A stretch of DNA of 37,666 nt, taken from positions 1 to 37,666 of IMG/VR virus record IMGVR_UViG_3300027749_003950. The stretch is one strand, 5' to 3'. Below are positions 5,624-13,599 of the stretch, in pieces. Source of the DNA: a virus. The position numbers were made by a program, and so were the translations under genes. Below the pieces are notes generated by a model. It saw only the letters and a list, made by a program, of their open reading frames with translations, did not search any database and was not told where the DNA came from. The first letter of the stretch is position 1. Every line of letters starts with the position of its first letter.

Positions 5624-8521
5624 ATGATACTTGACGAATTTTTCAAACCCAAATCCACTGCTGTTCTGGCAGAAGATCATGGCCCAAAAGATGCACTTGC
5701 TAAACTAGCCAATGGTCAACGAGTAACAGCTGGTGATATAGTGTACAAATCAGACACTCACCATGTGCTGGACATTGAGGGTGCAGCAAAACTAAATGCA
5801 AGATACGCTCAACAATTGCCTATCAACATCACACAAGCTGAATGGGACGACGCGGTCAAATACGGCGGTTTAGATAGCGCACAAGTGTTGGATCGTCAGA
5901 AAGGCGAGCTAGATCAGGGTCGCGACTACAACATACAGCGGGACAAAGATGAACGTGCCAAGAAATCTGGAGATTATTCCCAACAGGATATTGGTGCCAG
6001 CAAAGTAGATCGATTTGGAAGATCACGACCAACACCAATGGCATTTAGCAACCTTGGTCGTCCCATGGATCAAGATAATCCGGCACAAGCACAGAAAGCA
6101 TATGCACCACAAGATCGTCCGGCACAGCCACAATCTGCGTCTAATACATCAGCCCGTAATGGTTGGAAACAGGAGACAGGTGATGAAGTGAAATTTTTCA
6201 TTGACTCTGAACCTGCTTATTATGCTGTGATGGATCGCTTTGGTGACCACATTGAATTTCGCGGTGATGACCTGGTTGCTCCACAGCGACTATGGTCGGC
6301 CATACAACAAACAGCCGGAGATGCAGGCGGTGCAGCAGACATAGCAGGACTTGAAGATGACCGCATGGGGACAGATAATGAGTTGGATGAGCAAGGTGTG
6401 GCGGAAGGCCCTCAAGAAGATGCTAAGTTCACTCCTCGACTACAAATCAGAAGTCAAATAGAAACTGCGTTAGACCAATATTTAGACCCTGAAAAAGTAG
6501 CAGGTGCTTATACGGATATTCAATACTACAAGCACGACGGCAAAGTTTATGTTGAAGTATTATTCAACTATACAGATGGACAAAAGATTGGTCCCAAACA
6601 AAGAAAGCAATTTTTAGTCAACAAAGATTTTACACTGACTCCTATCAAGAAGCAAGGTGTGGCGGAAGGCAGGGAACAAGATTATTTGTCTCAGGTACCC
6701 AATTTGACTTGGAAACCAGTAAGCCGTAGTGTATGGAATACCATACAAGACGAAGGGCTTGATGAAGAACAAGATGCACCCAAGCATACTGATTGGATAA
6801 TGGCTTCTTTGACAATCAGTCCTGAAGATTCACAGGCATTACAAGCATTTGATAGTGATGCTATTGAAGATTTCAACAGATTTGACATACATCTAAAATC
6901 TCGCCATCCCGGACTCACTGACTTAATTGATTATGATAACGGTACTGTAACCATTGTAAAGCCAAGTCAGATGCAAGGTGTGGCGGAAGGCTCAAGAACT
7001 CCACAAGATTGGGAAGTAAAAAGTGCAGTGTGGCGCCAAGATAAACAAGGTGTCTATCTAGAACCACAAGATGTAAAATCACATTTTGTTCGCGCCGACC
7101 GTAGTAGTCGCGCCGAAGAGAAAGCAAAGAGAGAATATGAACCAGGTCGTGGTACTTGGGAAATTCATCCTCGTGGTAATAAACAGCAAGATGTGGCGGA
7201 AGGCGCTCCAGAACTATTGAAGAAAGAAATGCCAACACATCGTCATGCTGAAAAATTATTAGCACAAAATGGTGTTAGTAAAGACGATCCAGATTATCAC
7301 CATCATCTTAGTAACACAATAAAACATCTTCGTCAGTTTGGTAACATTGATTTGATTAACAAGAGTGACGAGCAAGGCATGGCGGAAGGCTCAGCCGCAG
7401 ATGGATCTGTCAACTACACCCTGGGACACACTCCTGATGCAGAGTATGTGTATAGCATTTATAGAGATGGCCAAAAAGAAGGAACATACCACAGTGTTGA
7501 CCAAGCCCGAGAGATCATGGGTAATATGAAGTTGACTAGTCCCAACCGTGAATACAAAATCAAGCGTGGCGCAAGAAACAAAATGGCAGGCCCTGCGAGT
7601 CAACTGCCCGAACAAGACATGGCGGAAGGCCACGGTAACTATGCAGGTGATCGACCAGTTAATCTTGGTGGTGTGTCCATGAAAAAGATACAGATAGGTG
7701 ACACAGTACGGTACATTGACCAAAAAGCACAAGTGGTTGACATGAGCCGAGACCGAGAGCATGCTCGTATCACAATTCCGTCCAGTGCTACTACAAAAAC
7801 AGTATTGACATCTGATCTAAGACAACTGGGGCGAGGCGTTTCGGAAGGCTCTGACAGAATTGCTGCCAACAAACAAGACAGAGTAGAAGCATTGGAAAAT
7901 AAACTAAAAGCCAAGGGCTATGCTAGAACCAAAGACTCTGATGGCGGTGAATATCAATACCGCTGGACTAGAGACGGTGCTCCCACTTATGTGGTAAATT
8001 ATCGATCGGGTGCCAACGGATATGCAGAATTCTGGAAAGAGCAAGACATGGCTGAAGCAGGTTACGATTCCGGCGACTACTCCAACGATAGACAAAGTGA
8101 TGACTACGGTAGAGATTTGGTGCCCACAGGTTCAGGTGGTTCACGTTTTGTAAATCACGGAGCTCACGATCATACTCGTGGCCGCCCTGCAAAAACTCAT
8201 GGATTTAGTAAAAATTTACCTGCGGATCCATTTGGTCGCACAGCCGGAAAGATCCCACACAGTGCCAGACCAAAACAAGAACTTGATCCGTTTAGAGAAC
8301 TAGACGAACTCAGCCCTGCTACTCTTGCCAGATACAAAACCAAAGCTGGTGCTGCTGCCACTGCTGCTGATTCCGCAGGTGATCGCAAGACTGGTGATCG
8401 TCGCTTCAGTGGAATTGTCAAGGCCACAAAGAAACAGTTTGATCAGGATGCCAAACAGTCAGCCCAAGCAGTTCATGAAAGTAGACTCAGACTCATGGCC
8501 AGCATTATCAAGACACAGTGA
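5624..8521 (+). CDS. 965-residue cassette polyprotein with eight V/M-A-E-G cleavage-like sites
   Basis: The protein begins M-I-L-D-E-F-F, then A-V-L-A-E-D at residue ~20, the leader and cut pattern of its neighbours. Residues ~160-245 hold a small alpha/beta domain (K-F-F-I-D-S-E-P-A-Y). From residue 257 on, the hexapeptide Q-G/D-V/M-A-E-G recurs with Glu at 261, 348, 455, 526, 588 and 668, then R-G-V-S-E-G at 741 and Q-D-M-A-E-A at 811. The segments between are 62-107 residues and unlike each other; one (668-741) resembles an SH3/KOW-like barrel, another (526-588) is His-rich and helical. The C-terminal part has R-E-L-D-E-L-S-P-A-T-L-A-R-Y, a motif common in phage proteins. I infer that the head-maturation protease cuts after each Glu and releases packaged mini-proteins. 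No enzyme motif is visible in any module. Confidence 0.7.
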   Translation: MILDEFFKPKSTAVLAEDHGPKDALAKLANGQRVTAGDIVYKSDTHHVLDIEGAAKLNARYAQQLPINITQAEWDDAVKYGGLDSAQVLDRQKGELDQGRDYNIQRDKDERAKKSGDYSQQDIGASKVDRFGRSRPTPMAFSNLGRPMDQDNPAQAQKAYAPQDRPAQPQSASNTSARNGWKQETGDEVKFFIDSEPAYYAVMDRFGDHIEFRGDDLVAPQRLWSAIQQTAGDAGGAADIAGLEDDRMGTDNELDEQGVAEGPQEDAKFTPRLQIRSQIETALDQYLDPEKVAGAYTDIQYYKHDGKVYVEVLFNYTDGQKIGPKQRKQFLVNKDFTLTPIKKQGVAEGREQDYLSQVPNLTWKPVSRSVWNTIQDEGLDEEQDAPKHTDWIMASLTISPEDSQALQAFDSDAIEDFNRFDIHLKSRHPGLTDLIDYDNGTVTIVKPSQMQGVAEGSRTPQDWEVKSAVWRQDKQGVYLEPQDVKSHFVRADRSSRAEEKAKREYEPGRGTWEIHPRGNKQQDVAEGAPELLKKEMPTHRHAEKLLAQNGVSKDDPDYHHHLSNTIKHLRQFGNIDLINKSDEQGMAEGSAADGSVNYTLGHTPDAEYVYSIYRDGQKEGTYHSVDQAREIMGNMKLTSPNREYKIKRGARNKMAGPASQLPEQDMAEGHGNYAGDRPVNLGGVSMKKIQIGDTVRYIDQKAQVVDMSRDREHARITIPSSATTKTVLTSDLRQLGRGVSEGSDRIAANKQDRVEALENKLKAKGYARTKDSDGGEYQYRWTRDGAPTYVVNYRSGANGYAEFWKEQDMAEAGYDSGDYSNDRQSDDYGRDLVPTGSGGSRFVNHGAHDHTRGRPAKTHGFSKNLPADPFGRTAGKIPHSARPKQELDPFRELDELSPATLARYKTKAGAAATAADSAGDRKTGDRRFSGIVKATKKQFDQDAKQSAQAVHESRLRLMASIIKTQ
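6392..8059 (+). repeat. Eight dispersed 18-base direct repeats encoding Q-G-V-A-E-G
   Basis: Copies start at 6392, 6653, 6974, 7187, 7373, 7613, 7832 and 8042. The first three are identical over 18 bases (CAAGGTGTGGCGGAAGGC). The fourth to sixth differ by 1-3 bases in the first half, and the last two are diverged. TGGCGGAAGGC is invariant in the first six, including a GCG alanine codon. Spacings are 261, 321, 213, 186, 240, 219 and 210 bases, all multiples of three, so the frame is kept. Sequences between copies are unrelated. Confidence 0.9.
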
Positions 8522-8536
8522 TTTTACCAAACATCC

Positions 8537-8609
8537 TTAGGACCGCACTAGTTGCGTGATGTAGGCGGCTTCTGCCTTGGACGGCCCAATTCGCTACTGG
8601 GAATCCTAA
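8537..8609 (+). other. Structured intergenic element between late block and dsbA promoter
   Basis: TTAGGA (8537-8542) can pair with TCCTAA (8604-8609). Between them lie three small hairpins: CGCA/TGCG (8544-8556), AGGC/GCCT with a 7-base loop (8563-8577) and CCCA/TGGG (8585-8601). The ~73-base cloverleaf-like layout recalls a tRNA. However, the D-loop is too small, the base before the candidate anticodon is not T, and the T-loop lacks the normal A. No T-run follows, so it is not a standard terminator. Function unknown. Confidence 0.35.
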
Positions 8610-8624
8610 AAGAGCAACAACACC

Positions 8625-8653
8625 TTGACATCTCCTACTGTATCAGTTATACT
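8625..8653 (+). promoter_or_regulatory. Sigma-70 promoter for the dsbA-like gene
   Basis: A perfect -35 TTGACA (8625-8630), a 17-base spacer and a -10 TATACT (8648-8653) lie just upstream of a strong AGGAG ribosome site and the ATG at 8678. The near-consensus strength suggests host RNA polymerase uses it early in infection. Confidence 0.85.
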
Positions 8654-8677
8654 AGCTGACTACTTTAGGAGATTCTC

Positions 8678-8938
8678 ATGGAAAACAAAACATTCAACGG
8701 CGACCAAAAAATCAAACTCACCCAGATCATCAATGAAGGCATGCAGGTCATGCACGAGATTGATACCTTGCAGGGTGGACTCACTGACACTGTGAAAGCC
8801 ATTGCAGAGGAACTGGAAATCAAACCGGCTGTGTTGAAGAAGGCAATCCGCATGGCACACAAGGCCAGCTTTGGACAAGAACAACAGGATCACGAACTGC
8901 TGGAAACAATTCTCACCACAGTGGGCAAGACTTTATAA
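8678..8938 (+). CDS. dsbA: DsbA-like double-stranded DNA-binding protein
   Basis: An 86-residue, mostly helical protein with N-E-G-M-Q-V-M-H-E-I-D, L-T-D-T-V-K-A-I-A-E-E-L-E-I-K-P and V-L-K-K-A-I-R-M-A-H-K-A. The size and the helix with E-L-x-I-K-P-x-V-L-x-K-A-I fit the T4 DsbA family, 89 residues in T4, which binds double-stranded DNA and influences late transcription. It has its own consensus promoter and a good ribosome site (TTTAGGAG). It stands directly before the DNA polymerase gene, separated by a ~70-base leader. Assignment rests on motif memory and size. Confidence 0.65.
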   Translation: MENKTFNGDQKIKLTQIINEGMQVMHEIDTLQGGLTDTVKAIAEELEIKPAVLKKAIRMAHKASFGQEQQDHELLETILTTVGKTL

Positions 8939-8941
8939 ATA
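8934..8941 (+). promoter_or_regulatory. TATAAATA box, possible late promoter
   Basis: An exact match to the T4 late-promoter octamer TATAAATA overlaps the stop codon of the dsbA-like gene, about 68 bases before the polymerase ATG. One such match could arise by chance in a window this size, and the downstream gene is not of late type. Confidence 0.25.
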
Positions 8942-8958
8942 TTACGTTACAACGAATC

Positions 8959-8973
8959 GCCCACGCTACGGGC
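8959..8973 (+). promoter_or_regulatory. Hairpin in the DNA polymerase mRNA leader
   Basis: GCCC (8959-8962) and GGGC (8970-8973) form a GC-only stem with a 7-base loop. A weaker CCG/CGG pairing lies closer to the GGAG ribosome site at 9001. In T4 and RB69 the gp43 polymerase represses its own translation by binding a leader hairpin. The position here is comparable, but the loop is not the T4 sequence and the hairpin ends ~28 bases before the ribosome site, so this is only a candidate operator. Confidence 0.3.
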
Positions 8974-9008
8974 AAGCAACAAGGCTTACCGGCCATAAAC
9001 GGAGATAC

Positions 9009-11672
9009 ATGAGTTATATTGACAGTCTTTTTGATCGAGAGCACGATCGCATTCACGTGGTAGAACGCCGCAACGGCACTCGAGTCTACAGAGAATATCC
9101 AGCAAACTTTGTGTTCTACTACGATGACCCTAGGGGCAAATATCGCAGCATCTATGACACGCCTGTGTCAAGATTCAGCACAAGAAACAACAAAGAGTTT
9201 CGCAAAGAAGTCAGCATGCATTCCAGCAAGCAGTTGTACGAAAGCGATATCAATCCAATCTTTCGTTGCTTAGAGGACAACTACAAGGGGCAGGATGCTC
9301 CGGACCTGCACACAGCATTTTTTGACATTGAAGTAGACTTCAACAAGGATCGCGGATTCTCACCTGTGGATGATCCGTTCAATCCCATCACTGCCATATC
9401 AGTGTATCTAAACTGGCTGGATCAAATGGTCACCATGGCTGTGCCGCCCAAGCACATGAGCATGGCAACAGCACAAGAACTGGTGGCTGACTTTGAAAAC
9501 ACATTCTTGTTTGAAGACGAGCGTGACATGATCAAGATGTTTCTGGACTTGATTGACGATGCAGACGTGCTAAGTGGCTGGAACTCAGAGGGCTATGATA
9601 TTCCCTACACCATCAACCGAACCATTAGAATTCTCAGCAAGGATGACACTCGCAAGTTCTGTCTCTGGGGCCAACATCCCAAGAAGCGCATGTTTGAACG
9701 CTTTGGTGCTGAACAAGAAACCTACGACCTGGTGGGACGAGTACACATGGACTATATGCAATTGTATCGCAAGTACACCTATGAAGAACGGCACAGCTAC
9801 AGTCTGGATGCCATTGCTGAATACGAACTGGGCGAACACAAGACACAGTTTGAAGGCACCCTGGATCAGCTGTACAATCAACACTTCAAGAAGTTTATTG
9901 AATACAATCGTCAGGATACTGCACTCTTGGACAAACTGGACAAAAAACTGCGCTTCCTGGAACTGGCTAGTGAACTGGCACATGCCAATACTGTGTTGTT
10001 GCAGACCACAATGGGTGCTGTGGCAGTAACCGAACAGGCGATCATTGTGGAAGCACATGAACGTGGATTTGTCGTGCCCAATCGCAAACAACGCAACGAC
10101 ACGGAAGACAATCAAGCAGCCGGCGCCTATGTTGCGTATCCCAAAAAAGGTCTGCATGAATGGGTAGGATCAGTTGACATTAACAGTTTGTACCCCAGTG
10201 CCATTAGAGCACAGAACATGGGTCCAGAAACCATTGTGGGACAGTTGCGCCAGACCATGACTGACCATTACATTAAAGAAAAGATGGCTGCCAACGGAGG
10301 CAAGTTTGCAGATGCCTGGGAGAACTTGTTTGGCAGTCTTGAATACACCGCTGTGATGAACACTGAGGTTGGTACTGAGATCACCATTGACTGGCAAGAC
10401 GGATCAGAAAGCTCTCACTCAGCAGCAGAGATCTGGAAGCTGATCTTTGACAGCAACCAGCCCTGGATCTTGACCGCTAATGGTACTATTCTCACCTATG
10501 AGAAAAAAGGTATCATTCCGGGCTTGCTGGAACGCTGGTATTCAGAACGCAAGGACATGCAGGCCAAGAAAAAAGCAGCAACAGATCCCAAGGACATTGC
10601 GTTCTGGGACAAGCGACAACTGGTCAAGAAGATTAACCTGAACAGCTTGTACGGTGCTATTTTGAATCCTGGCTGCAGATTCTTTGACAAACGCATAGGA
10701 CAGAGCACCACACTCACAGGTCGTGCAATTGCTAGACACATGGATGCGTACATCAATGAATGTATCACAGGCAAATACGATCACGTGGGTGCAGCAGTTA
10801 TCTATGGTGACACAGACTCATGTTATTTCAGTGCCTGGTCTGTGTTGAAAAAAGAAGTTGCAGAAGGTCGCATGGACTGGAGCAAGGAAACTTGTATTCA
10901 ACTGTATGACTCAATTGCTGATCAAGTGAACGATTCGTTTCCAGGCTTTATGGAACAGGCATTCCATTGTCCAAGAAGCATGGGCGAACTGATCAAGTGT
11001 GGTCGTGAGATGGTGGCAGACCGCAGCCTGTTTATTACCAAGAAACGCTATGCTGTGAACATCATTGATCTTGAAGGCAATCGACTGGATGTGAACGGCA
11101 AGATTGGCAAGACCAAGGCCACCGGCCTGGATCTAAAACGTAGTGACACACCCAAGGTTATTCAGGAGTTCTTGTTGGAAATTCTAAACAAGATCCTGAG
11201 TGGTACACAACGTGACGACGTGATTGAACATATTCGCAAGTTCAAGTATGAATTCCGGGAACGGCCGGGCTGGGAGAAAGGCTCACCCAAGCGTGTGAAC
11301 AACTTGACCAAGTATGGTGCTGCGGAAGCGGCACAAGGTCGAGCCAACATGCCCGGACATGTGAGAGCAGCCTTGAACTGGAACAACATGCGAAGAATGA
11401 ACAGCGACAACTACAGCATGCAGATTGTGGACGGCATGAAGACCATTGTGTGCAAGCTCAAGTCAAATGCTCTGGGTTGGACATCAATTGGATATCCCAC
11501 AGATGAACAACGCTTGCCTGCCTGGTTTACAGAACTGCCGTTTGATGATGGACTGATGGAAGCCACGGTTGTGGATCAAAAGATTGACAACCTGCTGGGA
11601 GTACTGGAATGGGATCTTGCATCTGCAACCAATACTGAAAATACATTTACAAGTTTGTTTTCGTTCGAATGA
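9009..11672 (+). CDS. 43: Family-B DNA polymerase with 3'-5' exonuclease (gp43-like)
   Basis: This is the replicative DNA polymerase. I chose the ATG at 9009, which follows a GGAG site; the longer open frame runs back into the dsbA-like gene. The resulting 887 residues match T4 gp43 (898). Proofreading motifs are F-F-D-I-E-V-D (~104-110), G-W-N-S-E-G-Y-D (~190) and Y-N-R-Q-D-T (~298). Polymerase motifs are A, V-D-I-N-S-L-Y-P-S (~388); B, K-K-I-N-L-N-S-L-Y-G-A (~540); and C, Y-G-D-T-D-S (~599). All catalytic Asp residues are present, so both activities should be intact. No intein or homing insertion interrupts it. The next gene starts inside its stop (ATGA). Confidence 0.97.
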   Translation: MSYIDSLFDREHDRIHVVERRNGTRVYREYPANFVFYYDDPRGKYRSIYDTPVSRFSTRNNKEFRKEVSMHSSKQLYESDINPIFRCLEDNYKGQDAPDLHTAFFDIEVDFNKDRGFSPVDDPFNPITAISVYLNWLDQMVTMAVPPKHMSMATAQELVADFENTFLFEDERDMIKMFLDLIDDADVLSGWNSEGYDIPYTINRTIRILSKDDTRKFCLWGQHPKKRMFERFGAEQETYDLVGRVHMDYMQLYRKYTYEERHSYSLDAIAEYELGEHKTQFEGTLDQLYNQHFKKFIEYNRQDTALLDKLDKKLRFLELASELAHANTVLLQTTMGAVAVTEQAIIVEAHERGFVVPNRKQRNDTEDNQAAGAYVAYPKKGLHEWVGSVDINSLYPSAIRAQNMGPETIVGQLRQTMTDHYIKEKMAANGGKFADAWENLFGSLEYTAVMNTEVGTEITIDWQDGSESSHSAAEIWKLIFDSNQPWILTANGTILTYEKKGIIPGLLERWYSERKDMQAKKKAATDPKDIAFWDKRQLVKKINLNSLYGAILNPGCRFFDKRIGQSTTLTGRAIARHMDAYINECITGKYDHVGAAVIYGDTDSCYFSAWSVLKKEVAEGRMDWSKETCIQLYDSIADQVNDSFPGFMEQAFHCPRSMGELIKCGREMVADRSLFITKKRYAVNIIDLEGNRLDVNGKIGKTKATGLDLKRSDTPKVIQEFLLEILNKILSGTQRDDVIEHIRKFKYEFRERPGWEKGSPKRVNNLTKYGAAEAAQGRANMPGHVRAALNWNNMRRMNSDNYSMQIVDGMKTIVCKLKSNALGWTSIGYPTDEQRLPAWFTELPFDDGLMEATVVDQKIDNLLGVLEWDLASATNTENTFTSLFSFE

Positions 11673-12880
11673 AACTAAGTGACCTTGTGGGATATCTAAA
11701 TATTCTAGACACCCTAGGTGTTCAGGATGCTGCAATTGAAACTCTTGGAGAGCTGAAAAAGATTGTGCAGATTGTTGAAGACAGTGAGACACAGATACCT
11801 GATGCCCTGGCTAGTCTAGTTGAATCAAAGAGTCGTGCTGAGAGATATCTCAAACAGTTTGATCAAAATCTACAGCAACTTAGAGACAGTGTACAGGACT
11901 TGATTGTGCAACAAGAGACAGTGTACCTGGCCGACAGCACAGATCTATACCAAACCGGTCTAAAAAACGACACGCCCGATCATATCCTGTCAAGACGACT
12001 GTCCATAGAAACACTAACCAAATTGTTTTTGCAAAGTCGATTGCAACTATATGCCGACTGGCACTATCCGGGCATGGTGATTAGACCAGCACACAGTCCT
12101 GGTGTAGAGGATCTGGTTGCACTGGACCCCTTGTACTTTGTGGACACCAACACAGAACTGCTGGAGCCCATGCGATCACAGTTTACTGATGAGTATCAGA
12201 GGCGCCTGCGTTATTATGTGGTCAAGGAATACACTCATGATCCAATATTTTGGAATCTACCCAAGCAACAATTTGGATTTGTGTACTCATTTCATTACTT
12301 CAACTTCAAACCCTTGGAAATAGTCAAACAATACATGACCGAAGTGTTTGGACTATTGAGGCCGGGTGGAAGTTTTGTATTCAGCTACAACAACTGCGAT
12401 CAACAAGGTGCAGTAAGTCTTGTGGAACATCACTTTTGTAGCTACACTCCTGGTAGACTGGTGCGTGAGCATGCACTGATACTTGGTTACGAAATCACCT
12501 ACGAGCACAACAACAACGGCAGCACCAGTTGGATAGAACTAAAAAAACCGGGTGTGCTGGAAAGTATCAGGGGCGGGCAAGCCCTGGCAGGTATTTTTAG
12601 AAAAGAAGATATTGATGCTGTGCCACAGACAATAATTGATGCCACACCACCAGAATCAGTTGACAGATCAACAAAAGATATCTATAATGAACTAGAGCTA
12701 ATAGCACTGGTTGAGATGGCAGCAATGTTGCCAGTAGACCTCAAGGATGCTACCACAAAGGGGCAACTCAACATTAAAAAAGTTCGCAGAGCAATATCTA
12801 CCCAGATAGAAGCAATGGGATTGTCGGATGAAAAACTCCGAAGATTGATTATACGTTTTAACAAAAGGACCGAAACATGA
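11669..12880 (+). CDS. SAM-methyltransferase-like phage protein with N-terminal coiled coil
   Basis: A 403-residue protein of unknown role. Residues ~10-90 are helical and heptad-like (coiled coil). Residues ~145-285 resemble a Rossmann methyltransferase: D-L-V-A-L-D-P-L-Y-F-V-D-T-N at the usual motif I/II region and Y-S-F-H-Y-F-N-F-K, then L-L-R-P-G-G-S-F-V-F-S-Y-N-N in the motif IV-V region. A glycine-rich G-x-G-x-G loop is absent, so SAM binding may be degenerate or lost. The rest is helical and charged. It lies between polymerase and clamp genes with 4-base overlaps at both ends, suggesting co-translation with replication proteins. No replication role is known to me. Confidence 0.5.
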   Translation: MKLSDLVGYLNILDTLGVQDAAIETLGELKKIVQIVEDSETQIPDALASLVESKSRAERYLKQFDQNLQQLRDSVQDLIVQQETVYLADSTDLYQTGLKNDTPDHILSRRLSIETLTKLFLQSRLQLYADWHYPGMVIRPAHSPGVEDLVALDPLYFVDTNTELLEPMRSQFTDEYQRRLRYYVVKEYTHDPIFWNLPKQQFGFVYSFHYFNFKPLEIVKQYMTEVFGLLRPGGSFVFSYNNCDQQGAVSLVEHHFCSYTPGRLVREHALILGYEITYEHNNNGSTSWIELKKPGVLESIRGGQALAGIFRKEDIDAVPQTIIDATPPESVDRSTKDIYNELELIALVEMAAMLPVDLKDATTKGQLNIKKVRRAISTQIEAMGLSDEKLRRLIIRFNKRTET

Positions 12881-13599
12881 AAGACTATTTACTAGATATT
12901 GTACAACACACATATGACCTGGGCTGCATTGATCTGATCAAGGTTACTGGCACCGATTCTGCCACCACTGTTGGTGGATTAGCCGAAGACAAATCAGTTA
13001 TCATTGACGCACAGTTTGCCAGTCCAATGGCTGATTTCATTGGAACTTTTGGCATGCCCAATCTTGGCAAACTCAAGACATTGTTGAACTTGCAAGAATA
13101 CAGAGAAGATGCCAAACTGGCAGTCACACGCAAGACCAATGGTGAACTGGATGGTATCACTTTTGAAAACAAGATAGGCGACTTTAAAAACAATTATCGG
13201 TTCATGGCCAGTGATATTGTGAATGACAAACTCAAGACACTGAAATTCAAAGGTGTAAACTGGCATGTTACTTTTGAACCCACTGTGGCTGCTATCCAAC
13301 GCTTGCGAATGCAAGCGCAGGCCAATTCTGAAGAACCCAACTTTCAAGTCAAAACTGATGGCAATGATCTCAAGTTCTTCTTTGGTGATCATTCCACACA
13401 CAGTGGTAACTTTGTGTTCCAGCACAACATTACTGGCACACTGAAGCATGCCTGGTTGTGGCCAGTTAGTCAGGTCATGAGCATTCTGAGCTTGACTGGA
13501 GACAAAACCATGCAGATATCTGATGATGGATGCATGCAAATCACAGTGAATTCTGGTCTTGCAGTATACAACTACATTTTGCCTGCACAGACCAAATGA
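12877..13599 (+). CDS. 45: Sliding clamp (gp45-like)
   Basis: A 240-residue protein, close to T4 gp45 (228). It matches the T4-like clamp family in overall pattern: two repeated alpha/beta halves, D-S-A-T-T-V-G-G-L-A-E-D near residue 28, the central F-E-N-K-I-G-D-F-K-N-N-Y-R-F-M-A-S-D, and a C-terminal G-L-A-V-Y-N-Y-I-L-P. Such trimers encircle DNA and tether the polymerase; in T4, gp45 also activates late transcription with gp33 and gp55. Its position four genes after the dsbA promoter and within the polymerase operon supports the call. The start overlaps the previous stop by ATGA. Confidence 0.88.
   Translation: MKDYLLDIVQHTYDLGCIDLIKVTGTDSATTVGGLAEDKSVIIDAQFASPMADFIGTFGMPNLGKLKTLLNLQEYREDAKLAVTRKTNGELDGITFENKIGDFKNNYRFMASDIVNDKLKTLKFKGVNWHVTFEPTVAAIQRLRMQAQANSEEPNFQVKTDGNDLKFFFGDHSTHSGNFVFQHNITGTLKHAWLWPVSQVMSILSLTGDKTMQISDDGCMQITVNSGLAVYNYILPAQTK

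Noticed and set aside
6392-8059. Regularly spaced direct repeats as a CRISPR array
   Set aside because: Repeats are 18 bases, spacers are 168-303 bases and everything stays in one open frame with coding character.
8537-8609. A functional tRNA gene
   Set aside because: D-loop too short, anticodon loop lacks T before the anticodon, T-loop consensus broken. No other tRNA-like sequence was noticed in the window.
8537-8609. Intrinsic terminator after the cassette polyprotein
   Set aside because: The closing stem is followed by AAAAGAG, not a T-run, and is interrupted by inner hairpins.
9585-10157. 190-codon minus-strand frame inside the DNA polymerase gene
   Set aside because: It lies opposite intact polymerase exonuclease motifs; a codon-bias shadow.
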